Shown: positions 27,736 through 38,790, counted from the stretch's first letter. The stretch: DNA of 64,000 nt from Candidatus Tenderia electrophaga (GCA_001447805.1 CP013099.1:1798001-1862000), one strand, 5' to 3'. Notes: generated by a model from the sequence alone, not told the origin. Numbers and translations are program-made.

Positions 27736-29074
27736 CCCGCATCGCGGCATCGAGCGCGTCGTCGGCCAATAGCGCCCGGGCGCTCATAATGCCGCTTTTC
27801 ACTGCGCCCTCCAGGGTCGACGGATAGCCGGTGTTGAGATAGTCCCCCGCCAACCACAGGCCTTCGACCGCGGTCTTGGCCTCGGGGCGTTTTTGTTGAA
27901 TGCCCGCGTCACAACCGAAGGTGGCGCGCTTCTCGCGCAGCACTCGCCAGCGCATGGCCGGTGGCCAGTGCGGATACAGCGCCGCCAATTCCTCCATGAG
28001 CGCCTGCGCCAGGGTCTGGTTGTCCAGGGTCATGTGGTTGCCGGGACCGCAGATCACCACCGCCATCAAGCCCGGCTGACCGTTGATGCGGCGGTCAAAG
28101 ACCCAGTGGCCGATGCCGTCCACCAGGCCGATCAAGTCATTGCCCAGGCTGACGCTGTCCGGATATTGGAGGTAGATCGTGCAAATGGGGTGATGATGAA
28201 ATTGCGCCAGGGTGTCGGCCAGGACTCGGGTTTGCGGGTGTGCGCTGAGCAGTTTCTGAGTGCTCCAGGGCGGCGTGGCGAGGATGAGCCGTTCACAAGG
28301 CTGGAAGGCCTCGCCGCAGTAAAAGCCCTGCAGTTTGCCGGCGGCGATGGCCAAGCCGGTGATGCGCCGTTGCAGATGCAGGCGACCGCCGTGGTCCTCG
28401 ATAAAGTGCCGGGCATGGCGTGGCAGGGCATCGCTCAGCCGGGGCAGAATGAAGAGCAGGTCCGAGTCCTCGCGTTCGCGTGCGAAGTGTTTGCGCAGGA
28501 TGCGCAGGAATACCTGGGTCGAGGCGTCTCGAATCGGGGTGTTGAGCATGGCCAGGCACAGGGGTTGCCACAGGAACTGGATCAGACGGCGGGTCTGGCC
28601 GTGCTGCAGCAGCCACTTTTCCAGCGGCTGGTCCTGGCCGATGCTGAACCGATTTCTGATCAAGCGGGCGCCCAGGCGCAGCGCCGTCCCGCGTTCATGC
28701 AGGTCCAGCCCCTTGGCGCGCATCAGGCCCCAGAGCAGATGCATGGGCGCCGCCATATTGTGGACGTGCAGGGTGACGGTTTGCTGTCGGGCGCTGCGCA
28801 TTTCAAACTGCAGCAGTTTGCGTTTCACCATGCGGTGTTCCGGAATGCCCAGGGTCTGCAGCATGCCGAGAATGTTGCGGTAGGCGCCCAACATCATGTG
28901 CTGACCGTTGTCGATGTGCCAATCCTGATTGCTGACGGAGCGGGCACGACCGCCCAGGACGCTGCCGGACTCGAACAGGTCCACGGCCATGCCGTAGCGG
29001 CTCAGGGTGGTGGCGGCGGCCAGTCCGGCCCAGCCGCCGCCCACAACGACGGTGTTCAGTGCTTGCGTCGCCAT
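27728..29074 (-). CDS. hpnE: Squalene-forming FAD amine-oxidase-like enzyme HpnE
   Basis: Flavoprotein of 448 residues with an N-terminal dinucleotide fold (VVVGGGWAGLAAATTLSRYG, then VDLFESGSVLGGRARS) and a C-terminal FAD motif GLWLAGDYLNTGYPSTLEGAV. HpnE reduces hydroxysqualene to squalene in the HpnC-HpnD-HpnE route. It overlaps hpnD by 19 bp in the order hpnD-hpnE, which supports this function over carotenoid desaturases. Squalene here probably serves hopanoid synthesis, although no squalene-hopene cyclase is in the window. Confidence 0.92.
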   Translation of the reverse strand: MATQALNTVVVGGGWAGLAAATTLSRYGMAVDLFESGSVLGGRARSVSNQDWHIDNGQHMMLGAYRNILGMLQTLGIPEHRMVKRKLLQFEMRSARQQTVTLHVHNMAAPMHLLWGLMRAKGLDLHERGTALRLGARLIRNRFSIGQDQPLEKWLLQHGQTRRLIQFLWQPLCLAMLNTPIRDASTQVFLRILRKHFAREREDSDLLFILPRLSDALPRHARHFIEDHGGRLHLQRRITGLAIAAGKLQGFYCGEAFQPCERLILATPPWSTQKLLSAHPQTRVLADTLAQFHHHPICTIYLQYPDSVSLGNDLIGLVDGIGHWVFDRRINGQPGLMAVVICGPGNHMTLDNQTLAQALMEELAALYPHWPPAMRWRVLREKRATFGCDAGIQQKRPEAKTAVEGLWLAGDYLNTGYPSTLEGAVKSGIMSARALLADDALDAAMRAS

Positions 29075-29922
29075 TGGCGGTAGCGGCGTTTTTCGTGCCG
29101 GGCGCTGCGCCAGGCGATCCAGAATTTGCGCAGCGGTGTCAGCGAGATGCGTTGATCCAGGACGCGATAATTGTCCTTTTCGATTTCGTCCAGCGTGGCT
29201 TGGTAGATGGCGGCCATGATCACGCCGCTGCGCTGGCGGTAGCGATCCTCTTCGGGCAACAGGGCGAAGGCCTTGGTGTAATACTCGCGCGCCCGTTCGG
29301 CCTGAAAGGCCATCAGCTTGGCGGCATTGTCGCTCATTTGGTGATTAAGGATGTCGTCCTGCGCGACACCGAAGCGCTGCAGCTCGTCCTGCGGGATATA
29401 GATCCGGCCGCGCGCCGCATCCTCGGCCACATCGCGTAGGATGTTGGTGAGTTGGAAGGCCATGCCCAGGTTGTGCGCGTACTTGAGCGTTTGCCGGTTT
29501 TGATAGCCGAAGATCTCGGCCGCCATCAGGCCGACGACCGCGGCGACGCGATAGCAGTACAGGCTCAGGTCCTTGAAGCTTTGGTAACTGAACTGTTCCA
29601 GGTCCATGGCCATGCCGTCGATGATTTCAAGAAAGTGCTCCTGGGGCAGATTGAAGCCTTGAACGGCTGTTTGCAGGGCCTGGGTGACGGGATGGGTGGG
29701 TGTGCCGTCGAACAGGGCGGCGATTTCCGTGCGCCACCACGCCAGTTTGGTGGCGGCCAGGTTCGGGTCGCTGCATTCATCGACGACGTCGTCCACTTCG
29801 CGGCAGAAGGCATAGAGGGCGGTAATGGCCTGGCGCTGAGGCGGCGCCAGAAATATAAAGCTGTAATAGAAGCTGGAGCCGCTTTTGGCGGCTTTGTCCT
29901 GACAATATTGGTCCGGGGTCAT
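29056..29922 (-). CDS. hpnD: Presqualene diphosphate synthase HpnD
   Basis: Condenses two farnesyl diphosphates to presqualene diphosphate. The 288 residues show trans-prenyltransferase motifs: the first Asp-rich site CREVDDVVDE (about 45-54) and the second NILRDVAEDAARGRIYIP (about 167-184). ATG 29922 (MTPDQYCQDK) matches the family N-terminus; an in-frame ATG at 30003 adds 27 residues of poor fit. No strong Shine-Dalgarno is seen before 29922. The usual hpnC partner is not adjacent; upstream is rmuC. Phytoene synthase is the alternative, but the hpnE pairing argues against it. Confidence 0.92.
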   Translation of the reverse strand: MTPDQYCQDKAAKSGSSFYYSFIFLAPPQRQAITALYAFCREVDDVVDECSDPNLAATKLAWWRTEIAALFDGTPTHPVTQALQTAVQGFNLPQEHFLEIIDGMAMDLEQFSYQSFKDLSLYCYRVAAVVGLMAAEIFGYQNRQTLKYAHNLGMAFQLTNILRDVAEDAARGRIYIPQDELQRFGVAQDDILNHQMSDNAAKLMAFQAERAREYYTKAFALLPEEDRYRQRSGVIMAAIYQATLDEIEKDNYRVLDQRISLTPLRKFWIAWRSARHEKRRYRQWRRKH

Positions 29923-30018
29923 GATGTCGTATCGATCGGCGCTGTTGCAAAGAAGGGGCCTAGGATACCGAAGTCCTTGCCCGCTTGCGAGTTGCCGCGC
30001 CAAGTGGCGGCGGATTGT

Positions 30019-31191
30019 TCAGGCGCTCTTTTTGGTTTGTTCATCCCGCGGCAGAGGGTCCTTGATTTCGGTACCGTCCTGCATGCGTTGTTCCGCCTTG
30101 GCGGCGCTGGCGCCGAATACCGACACGGCGCGGTTGTAGCTGTTGAGCACGCCGCTGAGCTCCGACCCCAGTTCGGCGATCAATTTGATAAACGTACCGA
30201 AGCGCTTGTATAGGTGCACGCCGGTCTCGCGGATCTTCTTGGCGTCGCCGGAGAAGGCCTGCTGGCGCCACCCGAAGGAGACGGTCTGGAACAGATTGAA
30301 CAGGTCGGTGGGCGTGGCCAGAATGAGTTTGTGTTGCTGCGCCAGTTGCAGCAGATCGTTGTCGACCTCCAGCGCGGTAGCGAGGTAGTGATCGTTGAGG
30401 ATCATCAGAATATGCGCCGAGGGCGGCTGCCGGTATTGGGACAGGTAAGCGCGACTGCTCATTTCCATGATGCGTTCGCGCAGCTTGCGCGCATGGCTTT
30501 CCAGGTGCCAGCCCCTGACCGTGGCGTCCGGGGCCTGGCAGATATTGACATAGGCCTCCAACGGCGTGTTCGGGTCGACGGCAATGGTGCTGTTATTGGG
30601 CAGTTTGATCAGGCAGGGCGATGAGCGTTTGGCATCGTCGCTAGTCACATCTTGCATGCGGTAATGGTCGGTCATGTAAGTCAGTTCGAGCAGCTTTTTC
30701 AGGGTCTGGATGCCCCATCGGCTGCGAGTCTCGTTATCCCCCAGTGTCCTGGCGATCTGCTTGAGATCGCCGCGCCCCAATTGTTGCGGGGCGCGCAGTA
30801 TATCGAGTTGTTTCTGGATCTGACTTTGCACCTTTTGGCCCTCGCGCAGAACGCGTTTGGCCTGCTGGTCGGCGCTGAGCAGGGATTCCTGCAGCGGCCT
30901 GAGCAGGGTGCCGACGAAGCGTTCCTTGTCGGATAGGTCCGTGCCCTCGAGTGCCTCATCCTCGGTCAGGGAGGACAGGCTGTGTTCCAGATCTTCGCGC
31001 ATCTTCTCCACCGTCGAGAACTTCTGATGGGTGTCGTTCCGATGGGTGCTCAGTTTTTCATTCAGGTCGATGTATTTCTGTTTCAGTTGATCGAGCTGGT
31101 GGCGGGATTTGAGCATGGACAAGACAAAGCCTAGCGCCGTGGCGATGATGCTGACGATGAGAATGACGGCGAAAAAGGCTGAGTTATCCAT
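30019..31191 (-). CDS. rmuC: DNA recombination protein RmuC
   Basis: 390 residues: one N-terminal membrane helix (about 5-27), a coiled coil (about 30-130), then the RmuC/DUF195 nuclease-like core with RSRWGIQTLKKLLELTYM, IAVDPNTPLEAYV, ATPTDLFNLFQTVSFGWRQ and VLNSYNRAVSVF. RmuC limits inversions and rearrangements at inverted repeats in E. coli, which is notable given the inverted repeats elsewhere in this window. It follows gph by 18 bp. Confidence 0.9.
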   Translation of the reverse strand: MDNSAFFAVILIVSIIATALGFVLSMLKSRHQLDQLKQKYIDLNEKLSTHRNDTHQKFSTVEKMREDLEHSLSSLTEDEALEGTDLSDKERFVGTLLRPLQESLLSADQQAKRVLREGQKVQSQIQKQLDILRAPQQLGRGDLKQIARTLGDNETRSRWGIQTLKKLLELTYMTDHYRMQDVTSDDAKRSSPCLIKLPNNSTIAVDPNTPLEAYVNICQAPDATVRGWHLESHARKLRERIMEMSSRAYLSQYRQPPSAHILMILNDHYLATALEVDNDLLQLAQQHKLILATPTDLFNLFQTVSFGWRQQAFSGDAKKIRETGVHLYKRFGTFIKLIAELGSELSGVLNSYNRAVSVFGASAAKAEQRMQDGTEIKDPLPRDEQTKKSA

Positions 31192-31209
31192 ACGTGTACC
31201 TACTGGTTT

Positions 31210-31890
31210 TTAGGCGACCGCGCGGCCGAGCCAGGTGAGTATGTCCTGAGGTTGGTCGATCATACCGTCGGCACCCCACTGGTCGGGATGCTCGTGTTCG
31301 CTGATATAACCGAACAGAGCCGCCAGGGTTCTCATGCCGGCGCGCCGGCCGGCAACGATGTCGCGTTCAGCATCGCCCACATACAGACATTCGCATCCAC
31401 GTGAGCCGGCCAGTTGGCAGGCGAACAGCATGGGTTCCGGATCCGGTTTGCGCTTGGTGGTGGTGTCGCCGGAAACGATACAGGCGGCACGTTGTTTAAG
31501 GCCCAGTTGACGCAGCAGGGGTTCGGTAAGCCAGCTGGGTTTGTTGGTGACCACGCCCCAGTTCAGGCCTTTGGCCTCCAGGGTGTCCAGCACCTGTTCC
31601 ATGCCAGGGAAGAGGCGGGTCTTGTTGGCGATGTTTTCGAGATAGGTATCGAGCAGCTGATCGCGGATGGCGTCGAATCCCTCATCGCCGGGAGAAAGTT
31701 CGAAACCCAGGTAGATCAAGGCGTTGCTGCCGTGCGAGACGATCGGGCGGATGACGTCGTAGGACATCGGGCTGAAGCAGTTCTGCTCGCGCACCGTGTT
31801 CAAGGCGTCGGCCAGATCCGGCGCCGTATCTGCCAGGGTGCCGTCCAGGTCGAATAACACGGTACGCACGTTGAGAAGTTCCTTGGTCAT
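31210..31890 (-). CDS. gph: Phosphoglycolate phosphatase
   Basis: HAD phosphatase of 226 residues with motif I DLDGTLADTAPDL (about 14-26), a cap domain, motif III around KRKPDPEPM and motif IV VGDAERDIVAGRRAGM. It is conserved beside ubiG. Removes 2-phosphoglycolate from DNA repair, or from photorespiration where Rubisco is present. Start ATG 31890. Confidence 0.93.
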   Translation of the reverse strand: MTKELLNVRTVLFDLDGTLADTAPDLADALNTVREQNCFSPMSYDVIRPIVSHGSNALIYLGFELSPGDEGFDAIRDQLLDTYLENIANKTRLFPGMEQVLDTLEAKGLNWGVVTNKPSWLTEPLLRQLGLKQRAACIVSGDTTTKRKPDPEPMLFACQLAGSRGCECLYVGDAERDIVAGRRAGMRTLAALFGYISEHEHPDQWGADGMIDQPQDILTWLGRAVA

Positions 31891-31962
31891 GATTTGCTTA
31901 TGACAGGTTTATCGGCGTAAACAACTGTTTTTTTATATTTTTCGCCGCGAATCGGACCAGGG

Positions 31963-32670
31963 TCATGCCTTGCGCGCATGCACCAGATAGTTGACGTCCA
32001 TGTCCTTGCCCAATTTGTACTGGCGCGTCAGTGGGTTATAGCTCATGCCGGTGATCTCGACCAAGTCCAGGCCGGCGCCGCGCAGCCACCGGCCCAGTTC
32101 CGAGGGGCGGATAAACTTGCGGTAATCGTGGGTGCCCTTGGGCAGCAGCTTGAGGAGGTATTCGGCGCCGACAATGGCCAAGGCGTAGGCCTTGGGGTTG
32201 CGGTTGATGGTGGAAAAGAATAATTCGGCGCCGGGCTGGGCCAGCTCGGCGCAGGCGCGGATCACCGCGGCGGGATCGGGGACGTGTTCCAGCATCTCCA
32301 GGCAGGTGACCACCTCGAACTGGCCGGCGTGCTCGGCGGCATAGGCCTCCGCGGTAGTCTGTTGGTAATCGATCTGCACATTGGCCTCCAGGGCGTGCAG
32401 CTTGGCCACCGTCAGCGCTGCCTGGCCGGCGTCGATGCCGGTGACGACGGCGCCGCGCTTGGCCATGCTCTCGGCCAGGATGCCGCCGCCGCAGCCCACG
32501 TCGATGACGCGCTTGCCCGCCAGGGCGGCACGCTTGTCGATGTAGTCGAGGCGCAGCGGATTGATCTGGTGCAGGGGTTTGAATTCGCTGTTGGGGTCCC
32601 ACCAGCGTGCGGCCAGTTGTTCGAATTTGTTGACTTCCGCCTGGTCCACATTGGCTGAGGCTGTGTTCAT
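31963..32670 (-). CDS. ubiG: Ubiquinone biosynthesis O-methyltransferase
   Basis: SAM-dependent methyltransferase of 235 residues acting at two steps of ubiquinone synthesis. Motif I is [16 protein letters not shown] (about 51-66), with the UbiG N-terminus [19 protein letters not shown] and motif [10 protein letters not shown]. It lies 11 bp after mtaD and before gph, the order seen in Pseudomonas. Confidence 0.96.
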   Translation of the reverse strand: MNTASANVDQAEVNKFEQLAARWWDPNSEFKPLHQINPLRLDYIDKRAALAGKRVIDVGCGGGILAESMAKRGAVVTGIDAGQAALTVAKLHALEANVQIDYQQTTAEAYAAEHAGQFEVVTCLEMLEHVPDPAAVIRACAELAQPGAELFFSTINRNPKAYALAIVGAEYLLKLLPKGTHDYRKFIRPSELGRWLRGAGLDLVEITGMSYNPLTRQYKLGKDMDVNYLVHARKA

Positions 32671-32681
32671 GGTGATTCCCT

Positions 32682-34010
32682 CTACTGCTGTTCGTCGGCG
32701 GCCCGGATCTTCTCGCCCCAGGCGACGGCCTTATGCCGAATCATGTTCTCGTCCATGGTGGTGAGTGTAGCATCCTTGACGACATGCTTTCCGGCGATCC
32801 AGACGTCGCTCACCTTGTCGCGGCCGGTGGCGTAGACCAGTTGGGAGATGGGGTTGTAGAGCGGCTGGCTGTCCAGCCCGCCCAGGTCCACGGCCACCAG
32901 ATCGGCGGACTTGCCGATCTCCAGCGAGCCGGTCTCGGCATCGATACCCAGGGCCCGGGCGCCGTTGATGGTGGCCATGCTCAAGGCGGTGGCGGCGGGG
33001 ACGGCGCTGGCGTCACCGGCCACCGCCTTGGCCAGCAGGGCGGCGCTGCGCATTTCGCCGAACATGTCCAGGTCGTTGTTGCTGGCGGCGCCGTCGGTGC
33101 CCAGGGCGACGTTGATGCCGGCCTTGAGCAACCTGTCCAGCGGGCAGAAGCCGCTGGCCAGCTTGAGGTTGGATTCGGGACAATGCACCACGTGGCCGCC
33201 CAGTCGGGCCATCAATTCGATGTCGTCGTCGTCCAGCTGGGTCATGTGCACGGCCAAGAGACGGGGCGAAACCAGCCCCAGTGTGTCCAGGCGCTGCAGC
33301 GGACGCATGATGTGTTGCTCGACGCTGGCGGCGACTTCGTCGGCGGTTTCGTGGACATGCATGTGGATGGGCACGTCCAACTCCTCGGCCAGGGTGGCCA
33401 CGCGTTGCAGCGGTGCGTCGGAGACGGTGTAGGGTGCGTGGGGGGCGAAGGTGGTCTTGATCAGCGGATGGTTGCGGTAGTCGTCGTGCAGCTTGAGCCC
33501 TTTACGGATGTACTCGTCGGCGTCTGCGGCCCACACGGTGGGAAAGTCGATCAGGATCATGCCGATGCTGGCGCGCATGTGATTTTCCGCCGCCAGCCGG
33601 GCGGTCTCATCGGGAAAGAAGTACATGTCATTGAAGCACGTGGTGCCGCCGCGCAGCATTTCGGCGAGCGCCAGACGGCTGCCGTCATGGACGAAATCGG
33701 GGCTGACCCAACGCCTCTCGGCGGGCCAAATGTGGTGATTGAGCCACTCCATCAGCGGCAGGTCGTCGGCCAGACCGCGAAACAGGGACATGGCCACATG
33801 GGTATGCGTGTTGATCAGTCCCGGGATCAGGGCGTGGTGTTCGAGATGGAGTGACACGTCGGCCCGGTATTTCCGCGCCGCCTCGGCGGCCGGCAGCAGG
33901 TCGATGATGGTGCCGTCGTGAACGGCCAGGGCATGGTCTTCGTGCCAGCTGTGCTCCGGCACTACCGGGATAATCCATCGGGCGTGTATGAGGGTGTCGA
34001 TGTGCTGCAT
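32682..34010 (-). CDS. mtaD: 5-methylthioadenosine/S-adenosylhomocysteine deaminase (TRZ/ATZ family)
   Basis: Metal-dependent amidohydrolase of 442 residues: metal ligands [14 protein letters not shown] (about 67-80), [11 protein letters not shown] (about 216-226), a [10 protein letters not shown] region and [16 protein letters not shown] (about 300-315). MtaD deaminates methylthioadenosine, feeding methionine salvage together with mtnA, which lies divergently 0.7 kb away. It heads the minus-strand run mtaD-ubiG-gph-rmuC-hpnD-hpnE. Confidence 0.92.
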   Translation of the reverse strand: MQHIDTLIHARWIIPVVPEHSWHEDHALAVHDGTIIDLLPAAEAARKYRADVSLHLEHHALIPGLINTHTHVAMSLFRGLADDLPLMEWLNHHIWPAERRWVSPDFVHDGSRLALAEMLRGGTTCFNDMYFFPDETARLAAENHMRASIGMILIDFPTVWAADADEYIRKGLKLHDDYRNHPLIKTTFAPHAPYTVSDAPLQRVATLAEELDVPIHMHVHETADEVAASVEQHIMRPLQRLDTLGLVSPRLLAVHMTQLDDDDIELMARLGGHVVHCPESNLKLASGFCPLDRLLKAGINVALGTDGAASNNDLDMFGEMRSAALLAKAVAGDASAVPAATALSMATINGARALGIDAETGSLEIGKSADLVAVDLGGLDSQPLYNPISQLVYATGRDKVSDVWIAGKHVVKDATLTTMDENMIRHKAVAWGEKIRAADEQQ

Positions 34011-34125
34011 GGCGCTCCAGCCTTTAAATGAACCAGACGGGAGTATAACCGAGGGCGATGGTGGCGAGGCAGTGGACCAGCGGCCGCTGCCCAGGCATCC
34101 GGAATCCGACAGGCTCCCGGGCGGT

Positions 34126-34635
34126 TTAACGCTGCCAGTGAACCGCGTAAATGGAGACGTGACGATTGCGCCGGCGCCCGTCTCGGGTCCAGTTCTGGTC
34201 CACCGGATGGTATTCGCCTTTGCCGATCAGGTTGATGAGTTCGGGGTCGATGCCTTTGACGGTCAGGTAATTGCGCACGATGCGGGCGCGCCGGTCGGAG
34301 AGTCCATCGTTATACGTTTTACCGCCCACTTCGTCGGTATGGCCTTCCACCAGGATGCGTTTGATATTGGCGTGGCGTCGCAGATAGTCCACCGCCGCGT
34401 CCAGCGAACGTTGGCCCTGGTGCGTAATCGTGGCCTTGCCGCTGTCGAAGTGAATAGGGCTGAGCGGCACGTATTCGAACGACTCCGGCGCCATCTCCTC
34501 GGTGGGAACATGCAGCGAGTCCGGCGGCAAGGCGGCGGCGCCGTCCCACAGCCCGGGGGTGGCGGCCAAGGCCGGCAGGCAGGCCAGGATCAGCGCTGCG
34601 GCGAGCAAATAGTTTGGTGTGCTGATTTTATTCAT
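34126..34635 (-). CDS. OmpA-family peptidoglycan-binding protein
   Basis: 169 residues from ATG 34635: a signal peptide (LLAAALILACLPALAA, cleavage about residue 24), a short linker with PTEEMAPESFEYVPL, then an OmpA/MotB-like domain (IHFDSGKATI, VEGHTDEVGGKTYNDGLSDR, RRNRHVSIYAV). There is a Cys in the signal region (ILACLPALA), but a lipobox is imperfect. It is not an OmpA beta-barrel since no barrel is present. Longer in-frame ATGs reach 34740 and add an implausible N-terminus. It is probably an envelope protein anchoring to peptidoglycan. It overlaps no neighbour and is divergent from mtnA. Confidence 0.82.
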   Translation of the reverse strand: MNKISTPNYLLAAALILACLPALAATPGLWDGAAALPPDSLHVPTEEMAPESFEYVPLSPIHFDSGKATITHQGQRSLDAAVDYLRRHANIKRILVEGHTDEVGGKTYNDGLSDRRARIVRNYLTVKGIDPELINLIGKGEYHPVDQNWTRDGRRRNRHVSIYAVHWQR

Positions 34636-34738
34636 TTCATGCTTGATATCGGTCGGCTGCGGCTGTGAGTTTAGGTTTTGGCCTGGATCGCAATAATCGG
34701 TATCATCGCAGAGTTTTTTAGTGACGGAGAACACTTCC

Positions 34739-35779
34739 ATGCGGCACCACGACAGGATCAGGGCGGTTGAATGGAGCGACGCGGGGTTGAAATTGCTGGA
34801 TCAACGCCTGTTGCCGCGTCTGGAACAATGGGTGCTGCTCAGGGATGCCAAGGGCGTGGCGGAAGCGATTCGCGACATGGTGGTGCGCGGCGCCCCGGCC
34901 ATCGGTGTTACCGCCGCCTACGGCGTGGTGCTGGCGGCGCGCGACCGCTATGCCGAATCGCCGCAGCACTGGAAAAACGCCATCGAAGAAGACTTTCGCG
35001 TGCTGGCAGAATCGCGCCCCACCGCGGTCAATCTGTTCTGGGCCCTGGAGCGTATGAAGACACAGCTGGCGGGGATAGACGGCGACCCGGCGCCGGCCCT
35101 GCTGAACGAGGCCCGGCGCATCCACGAAGCGGATATCGCCGCCAACTATCGCATGGGCGAACTGGGCGCGGCCCTGATTGACACCCCCGGCGCGGTGCTT
35201 ACCCATTGCAACACCGGCTCCCTGGCCACCGGCGGCTTCGGCACCGCCCTGGGGGTGATCCGCGCCGCCTACGGCACCGGTCGGGTCGATCATGTCTTCG
35301 CCAGCGAGACCCGGCCCTGGCTGCAGGGGGCGCGCCTGACCGCCTGGGAGTTGGTGGAAGACAACATCCCCGTTACTTTGATCACCGAAGGGGCGGCCGC
35401 CACCTTGATGAAGCAGGGCAAGGTCAACTGGGTGATTGTGGGCGCCGACCGTATCGCCGCCAACGGCGATGTGGCCAACAAGATCGGCACCTATTCGCTG
35501 GCGGTGGCGGCGCGCCATCACGGCGTAAAATTCATGGTGGTGGCGCCCACGACAACGGTGGACATGAACATTACCAGCGGCGCCGACATTCCCATCGAGG
35601 AACGCGCCGAGGATGAGGTGCTGACGCTGGGCGGTACGCGCCTCGCGCCGCCCGCTGCCCATGCCTGGAATCCCTCATTCGATGTCACACCGGCGGCGCT
35701 GATCGATGCCATCGTCACCGAGAAGGGGGTGGTGGCGGCGCCGACCCTGGAGAAAATGCAGGCCATGATGGCGGCCTAG
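34739..35779 (+). CDS. mtnA: S-methyl-5-thioribose-1-phosphate isomerase
   Basis: Converts MTR-1-P to MTRu-1-P in methionine salvage. The 346 residues show [16 protein letters not shown] (about 47-62), [18 protein letters not shown] with catalytic Cys near 160, and [20 protein letters not shown] (about 231-250). ATG 34739 with GGAGA 8 bp upstream is preferred over GTG 34721. It stands directly before gyrA, as in Pseudomonas. Confidence 0.95.
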   Translation: MRHHDRIRAVEWSDAGLKLLDQRLLPRLEQWVLLRDAKGVAEAIRDMVVRGAPAIGVTAAYGVVLAARDRYAESPQHWKNAIEEDFRVLAESRPTAVNLFWALERMKTQLAGIDGDPAPALLNEARRIHEADIAANYRMGELGAALIDTPGAVLTHCNTGSLATGGFGTALGVIRAAYGTGRVDHVFASETRPWLQGARLTAWELVEDNIPVTLITEGAAATLMKQGKVNWVIVGADRIAANGDVANKIGTYSLAVAARHHGVKFMVVAPTTTVDMNITSGADIPIEERAEDEVLTLGGTRLAPPAAHAWNPSFDVTPAALIDAIVTEKGVVAAPTLEKMQAMMAA

Positions 35780-35946
35780 CCTGCATTTTCTCCCCGGCCG
35801 GCCAAGGGCTGTGATGTGTCTGATTGATACTGATGAAGCACGATCTAACGAGAATATTGGATCGACCCGCCAATGACACTCGGTTCACGCCGCCGGTCTA
35901 TGGCGGTGAGAAAGGTGGGCCAGCCCCTGTTTTTGCCGAGCCGGGA

Positions 35947-35970
35947 CTCACCCGCCGGTGAGGGTGTTTT
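35947..35970 (+). terminator. Possible terminator between mtnA and gyrA
   Basis: CTCACC-CGCC-GGTGAG followed by GGTG and T5. It lies 168 bp past mtnA in the 356-bp spacer 35780-36135. The rest of that spacer shows no gene I would support. Confidence 0.45.
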
Positions 35971-36026
35971 TCCTAGCAATCCAAAGGGCTTACAGCGACA
36001 AAAAGGTGCCGAGCCGGGGCCGGGTG

Positions 36027-36035
36027 TGCTAAAAT
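36027..36035 (+). promoter_or_regulatory. Candidate extended -10 promoter for gyrA
   Basis: TGC-TAAAAT is an extended -10 element 100 bp upstream of gyrA. No good -35 lies 17 bp before it, which extended -10 promoters can tolerate. Confidence 0.35.
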
Positions 36036-36135
36036 TCGCTCCTTTATATCTAGGGGCTGTAGCCCGGCGGGGTTGGATTTTTGCGGCTGCAGACTGCGCT
36101 GTATTTTGACAAAGAAAGGCACTAACAAATAATCC

Positions 36136-38688
36136 ATGGTTGATTTTGCTCAAGAAGTTCTCCCGATCACCATCGAGGAGGAAATGAAGCACTCGTACAT
36201 GGAGTACGCCATGAGTGTCATCGTGGGGCGTGCTCTGCCGGATGTGCGAGACGGTCTGAAACCGGTCCATCGCCGCGTGCTCTACGCCATGCGCGAACTG
36301 GGTAACGATTGGAACAAGCCCTACAAAAAATCCGCCCGTGTCGTCGGGGATGTGATCGGTAAATATCATCCCCACGGCGACACCGCCGTCTATGACACCA
36401 TCGTGCGCATGGCCCAGCCCTTTTCGCTGCGCTACATGCTGGTGGACGGCCAAGGTAACTTCGGCTCCATCGACGGCGATTCCGCCGCCGCCATGCGTTA
36501 TACGGAAGTGCGCATGGCCAAGATCGCCCATGAGTTGCTGGCCGATCTGGAAAAGGAGACGGTCGATTTCGTCCTCAACTACGACGAGACCGAAACCGAG
36601 CCCTCGGTCTTTCCGACCCGCATCCCCAACCTGTTGATCAACGGCTCCGCCGGCATCGCCGTCGGCCTGGCCACCAACATCCCGCCGCACAATCTCAACG
36701 AGGTGATCGACGCCTGTCTCGCCCTGGTGGACGATCCGGAGATTGACATCGCCGGGCTGATGGAACACCTGCCGGGCCCCGATTTTCCCACCGCCGCCAT
36801 CATCAACGGCGCGCGCGGCATCCACGAGGCCTATTACACCGGTCGCGGCCGCATCTATCTGCGCGCCCGCAGCGAGATCGAGATCGACGAGGCCAAGGAT
36901 AAGCAGACCATCATCATCACCGAGCTGCCCTATCAGGTGAACAAGGCCAATCTGCTGGAGAAGATCGCCGAGCTGGTCAAGGAAAAGAAGGTCGAGGGCA
37001 TTACCGAGTTGCGCGACGAGTCCGACAAGGACGGCATGCGCATGGTGATCGAGTTGCGTCGCGGCGAGACCGCCGAGGTGATCCTCAACAATCTCTACCA
37101 GTACACCCAGCTGGAGAACGTCTTCGGCATCAACATGGTGGCCCTGGTGGACGGCCAGCCCAAGCTGCTCAACCTGAAGCAGATGCTGCAGGCCTTTATC
37201 CGCCACCGTCGCGAAGTCGTGACGCGGCGCACCATTTTCGATCTGCGCAAGGCGCGCGAACGCGCTCATATTCTGGAAGGTCTGGCGGTGGCGCTGGCCA
37301 ACATCGACGAGGTGATCGCCCTGATCAAGGCCTCGCCCAGCCCGGCCGAGGCCAAGGCCGGCTTGATGGGTCGCCCGTGGCAGCCCGGCGTGGTCACCGA
37401 GATGCTGTCACGCGCCGATGCCGACATGTCCCGCCCCGAGGGCTTGCCCAAGGAGTTCGGTCTGGGGGACGGCGGTTACCGCCTGTCCGAGGCCCAGGCC
37501 CAGGCCATCCTGGATCTGCGCCTGCACCGCCTCACCGGCCTGGAACAGGACAAGATCACCGCGGAATACAGAGAGATCCTGGAACGCATCGCCGACCTGC
37601 TCGACATCGTCTCCAATCCGGAGCGGCTGATGCGGGTGATTCGCGAGGAGCTGGTGGAGATCCGCGAGCAGTATCAGGACAAGCGCCGCAGTGAAATCGT
37701 CGCCGAGCGCCTTAACCTGACCCTGGAAGACCTGATCTCGGAAGAGGACGTGGTAGTGACCTTGTCCCACGCCGGCTACGTCAAGGCCCAGCCGCTGACC
37801 CTGTACCGGGCGCAAAAGCGCGGCGGTCGCGGGCGGGCGGCGGCCAGCGTCAAGAATGAGGACTTTATCGACAAGCTGTTCGTGGCCAACACCCACGACA
37901 CCATTCTGTGCTTCTCCAGTCGCGGCAAGCTGTACTGGAAGAAGGTCTACGAACTGCCCCAGGCCGGGCGCACCGCGCGCGGCAAGCCCATCGTCAACCT
38001 GTTGCCGCTGGAAGAGGGTGAGCGTATCAACGCAGTGCTGCCGGTGCGCGCCTACGAAGAGGGCAACTTCGTGTTCATGGCCACCAGCAATGGCACGGTG
38101 AAAAAGACGCCGCTGACCGATTTCTCGCGGCCGCGCGCCAACGGCATCATCGCCCTGGAGTTGCTCGGCGACAACTGTCTGGTGGGCGTCGACATCACCG
38201 ACGGCAGTGATGACGTTATGTTGCTCAGCAGCGCCGGCAAGGCCCTGCGTTTCAATGAGAAGGACGTGCGTCCCATGGGGCGCACCGCGCGCGGCGTCAA
38301 AGGTATCAAGCTGGGCCCGGGTCAGGAGGTGATCGCGCTGATCAAGGTGGGCGAGGGCGATGTGTTGACCGTCACCGAAAAGGGCTACGGCAAGCGTACC
38401 CCGGTGGCGGATTATCCCATCTACGGGCGCGGCGGTCAGGGCGTGATCTCGATCCAGACCAGCGAGCGCAACGGCGCGGTCATCGGCGCCACCCAGGTGT
38501 GCAGTGATGACGAGCTGATGCTGATCACCGATCACGGCACCCTGGTGCGTACACCGGTGGGCGATATCTCCTGCATGGGTCGCAACACCCAGGGCGTGCG
38601 GCTGATCAGGCTGTCTGAGGATGAAAGTCTGATCGGCGTGGAAAAGATCGTCGAGCAGGAAGAAGACGCTATCATCGAAGAACAATAG
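36136..38688 (+). CDS. gyrA: DNA gyrase subunit A
   Basis: Type II topoisomerase breakage-reunion subunit of 850 residues. Catalytic Tyr122 lies in AMRYTEVRM, in register with E. coli numbering. The quinolone-determining region reads [15 protein letters not shown], with Thr at 83 and Asp at 87. The C-terminal beta-pinwheel starts near 525 and contains the GyrA box QKRGGRGR. Thr83 is natural in several gammaproteobacteria (for example P. aeruginosa), although at this position it differs from the E. coli Ser. It heads the serC-serA-pheA supercluster. Confidence 0.98.
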   Translation: MVDFAQEVLPITIEEEMKHSYMEYAMSVIVGRALPDVRDGLKPVHRRVLYAMRELGNDWNKPYKKSARVVGDVIGKYHPHGDTAVYDTIVRMAQPFSLRYMLVDGQGNFGSIDGDSAAAMRYTEVRMAKIAHELLADLEKETVDFVLNYDETETEPSVFPTRIPNLLINGSAGIAVGLATNIPPHNLNEVIDACLALVDDPEIDIAGLMEHLPGPDFPTAAIINGARGIHEAYYTGRGRIYLRARSEIEIDEAKDKQTIIITELPYQVNKANLLEKIAELVKEKKVEGITELRDESDKDGMRMVIELRRGETAEVILNNLYQYTQLENVFGINMVALVDGQPKLLNLKQMLQAFIRHRREVVTRRTIFDLRKARERAHILEGLAVALANIDEVIALIKASPSPAEAKAGLMGRPWQPGVVTEMLSRADADMSRPEGLPKEFGLGDGGYRLSEAQAQAILDLRLHRLTGLEQDKITAEYREILERIADLLDIVSNPERLMRVIREELVEIREQYQDKRRSEIVAERLNLTLEDLISEEDVVVTLSHAGYVKAQPLTLYRAQKRGGRGRAAASVKNEDFIDKLFVANTHDTILCFSSRGKLYWKKVYELPQAGRTARGKPIVNLLPLEEGERINAVLPVRAYEEGNFVFMATSNGTVKKTPLTDFSRPRANGIIALELLGDNCLVGVDITDGSDDVMLLSSAGKALRFNEKDVRPMGRTARGVKGIKLGPGQEVIALIKVGEGDVLTVTEKGYGKRTPVADYPIYGRGGQGVISIQTSERNGAVIGATQVCSDDELMLITDHGTLVRTPVGDISCMGRNTQGVRLIRLSEDESLIGVEKIVEQEEDAIIEEQ

Positions 38689-38790
38689 AGCCGGCTGACA
38701 AAGACTCGCGCAGACCGCGCCGGCAAGACCGGGACGGCGGTCGAGTGTCTTTTCGGCCTTCAAGCAACGCATACAGCAACGAGGGAAATT

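Noticed and set aside
35845-37269. 474-aa minus-strand ORF overlapping gyrA
   Set aside because: Antisense to the gyrA N-terminal domain; no recognisable family and no ribosome-binding site.
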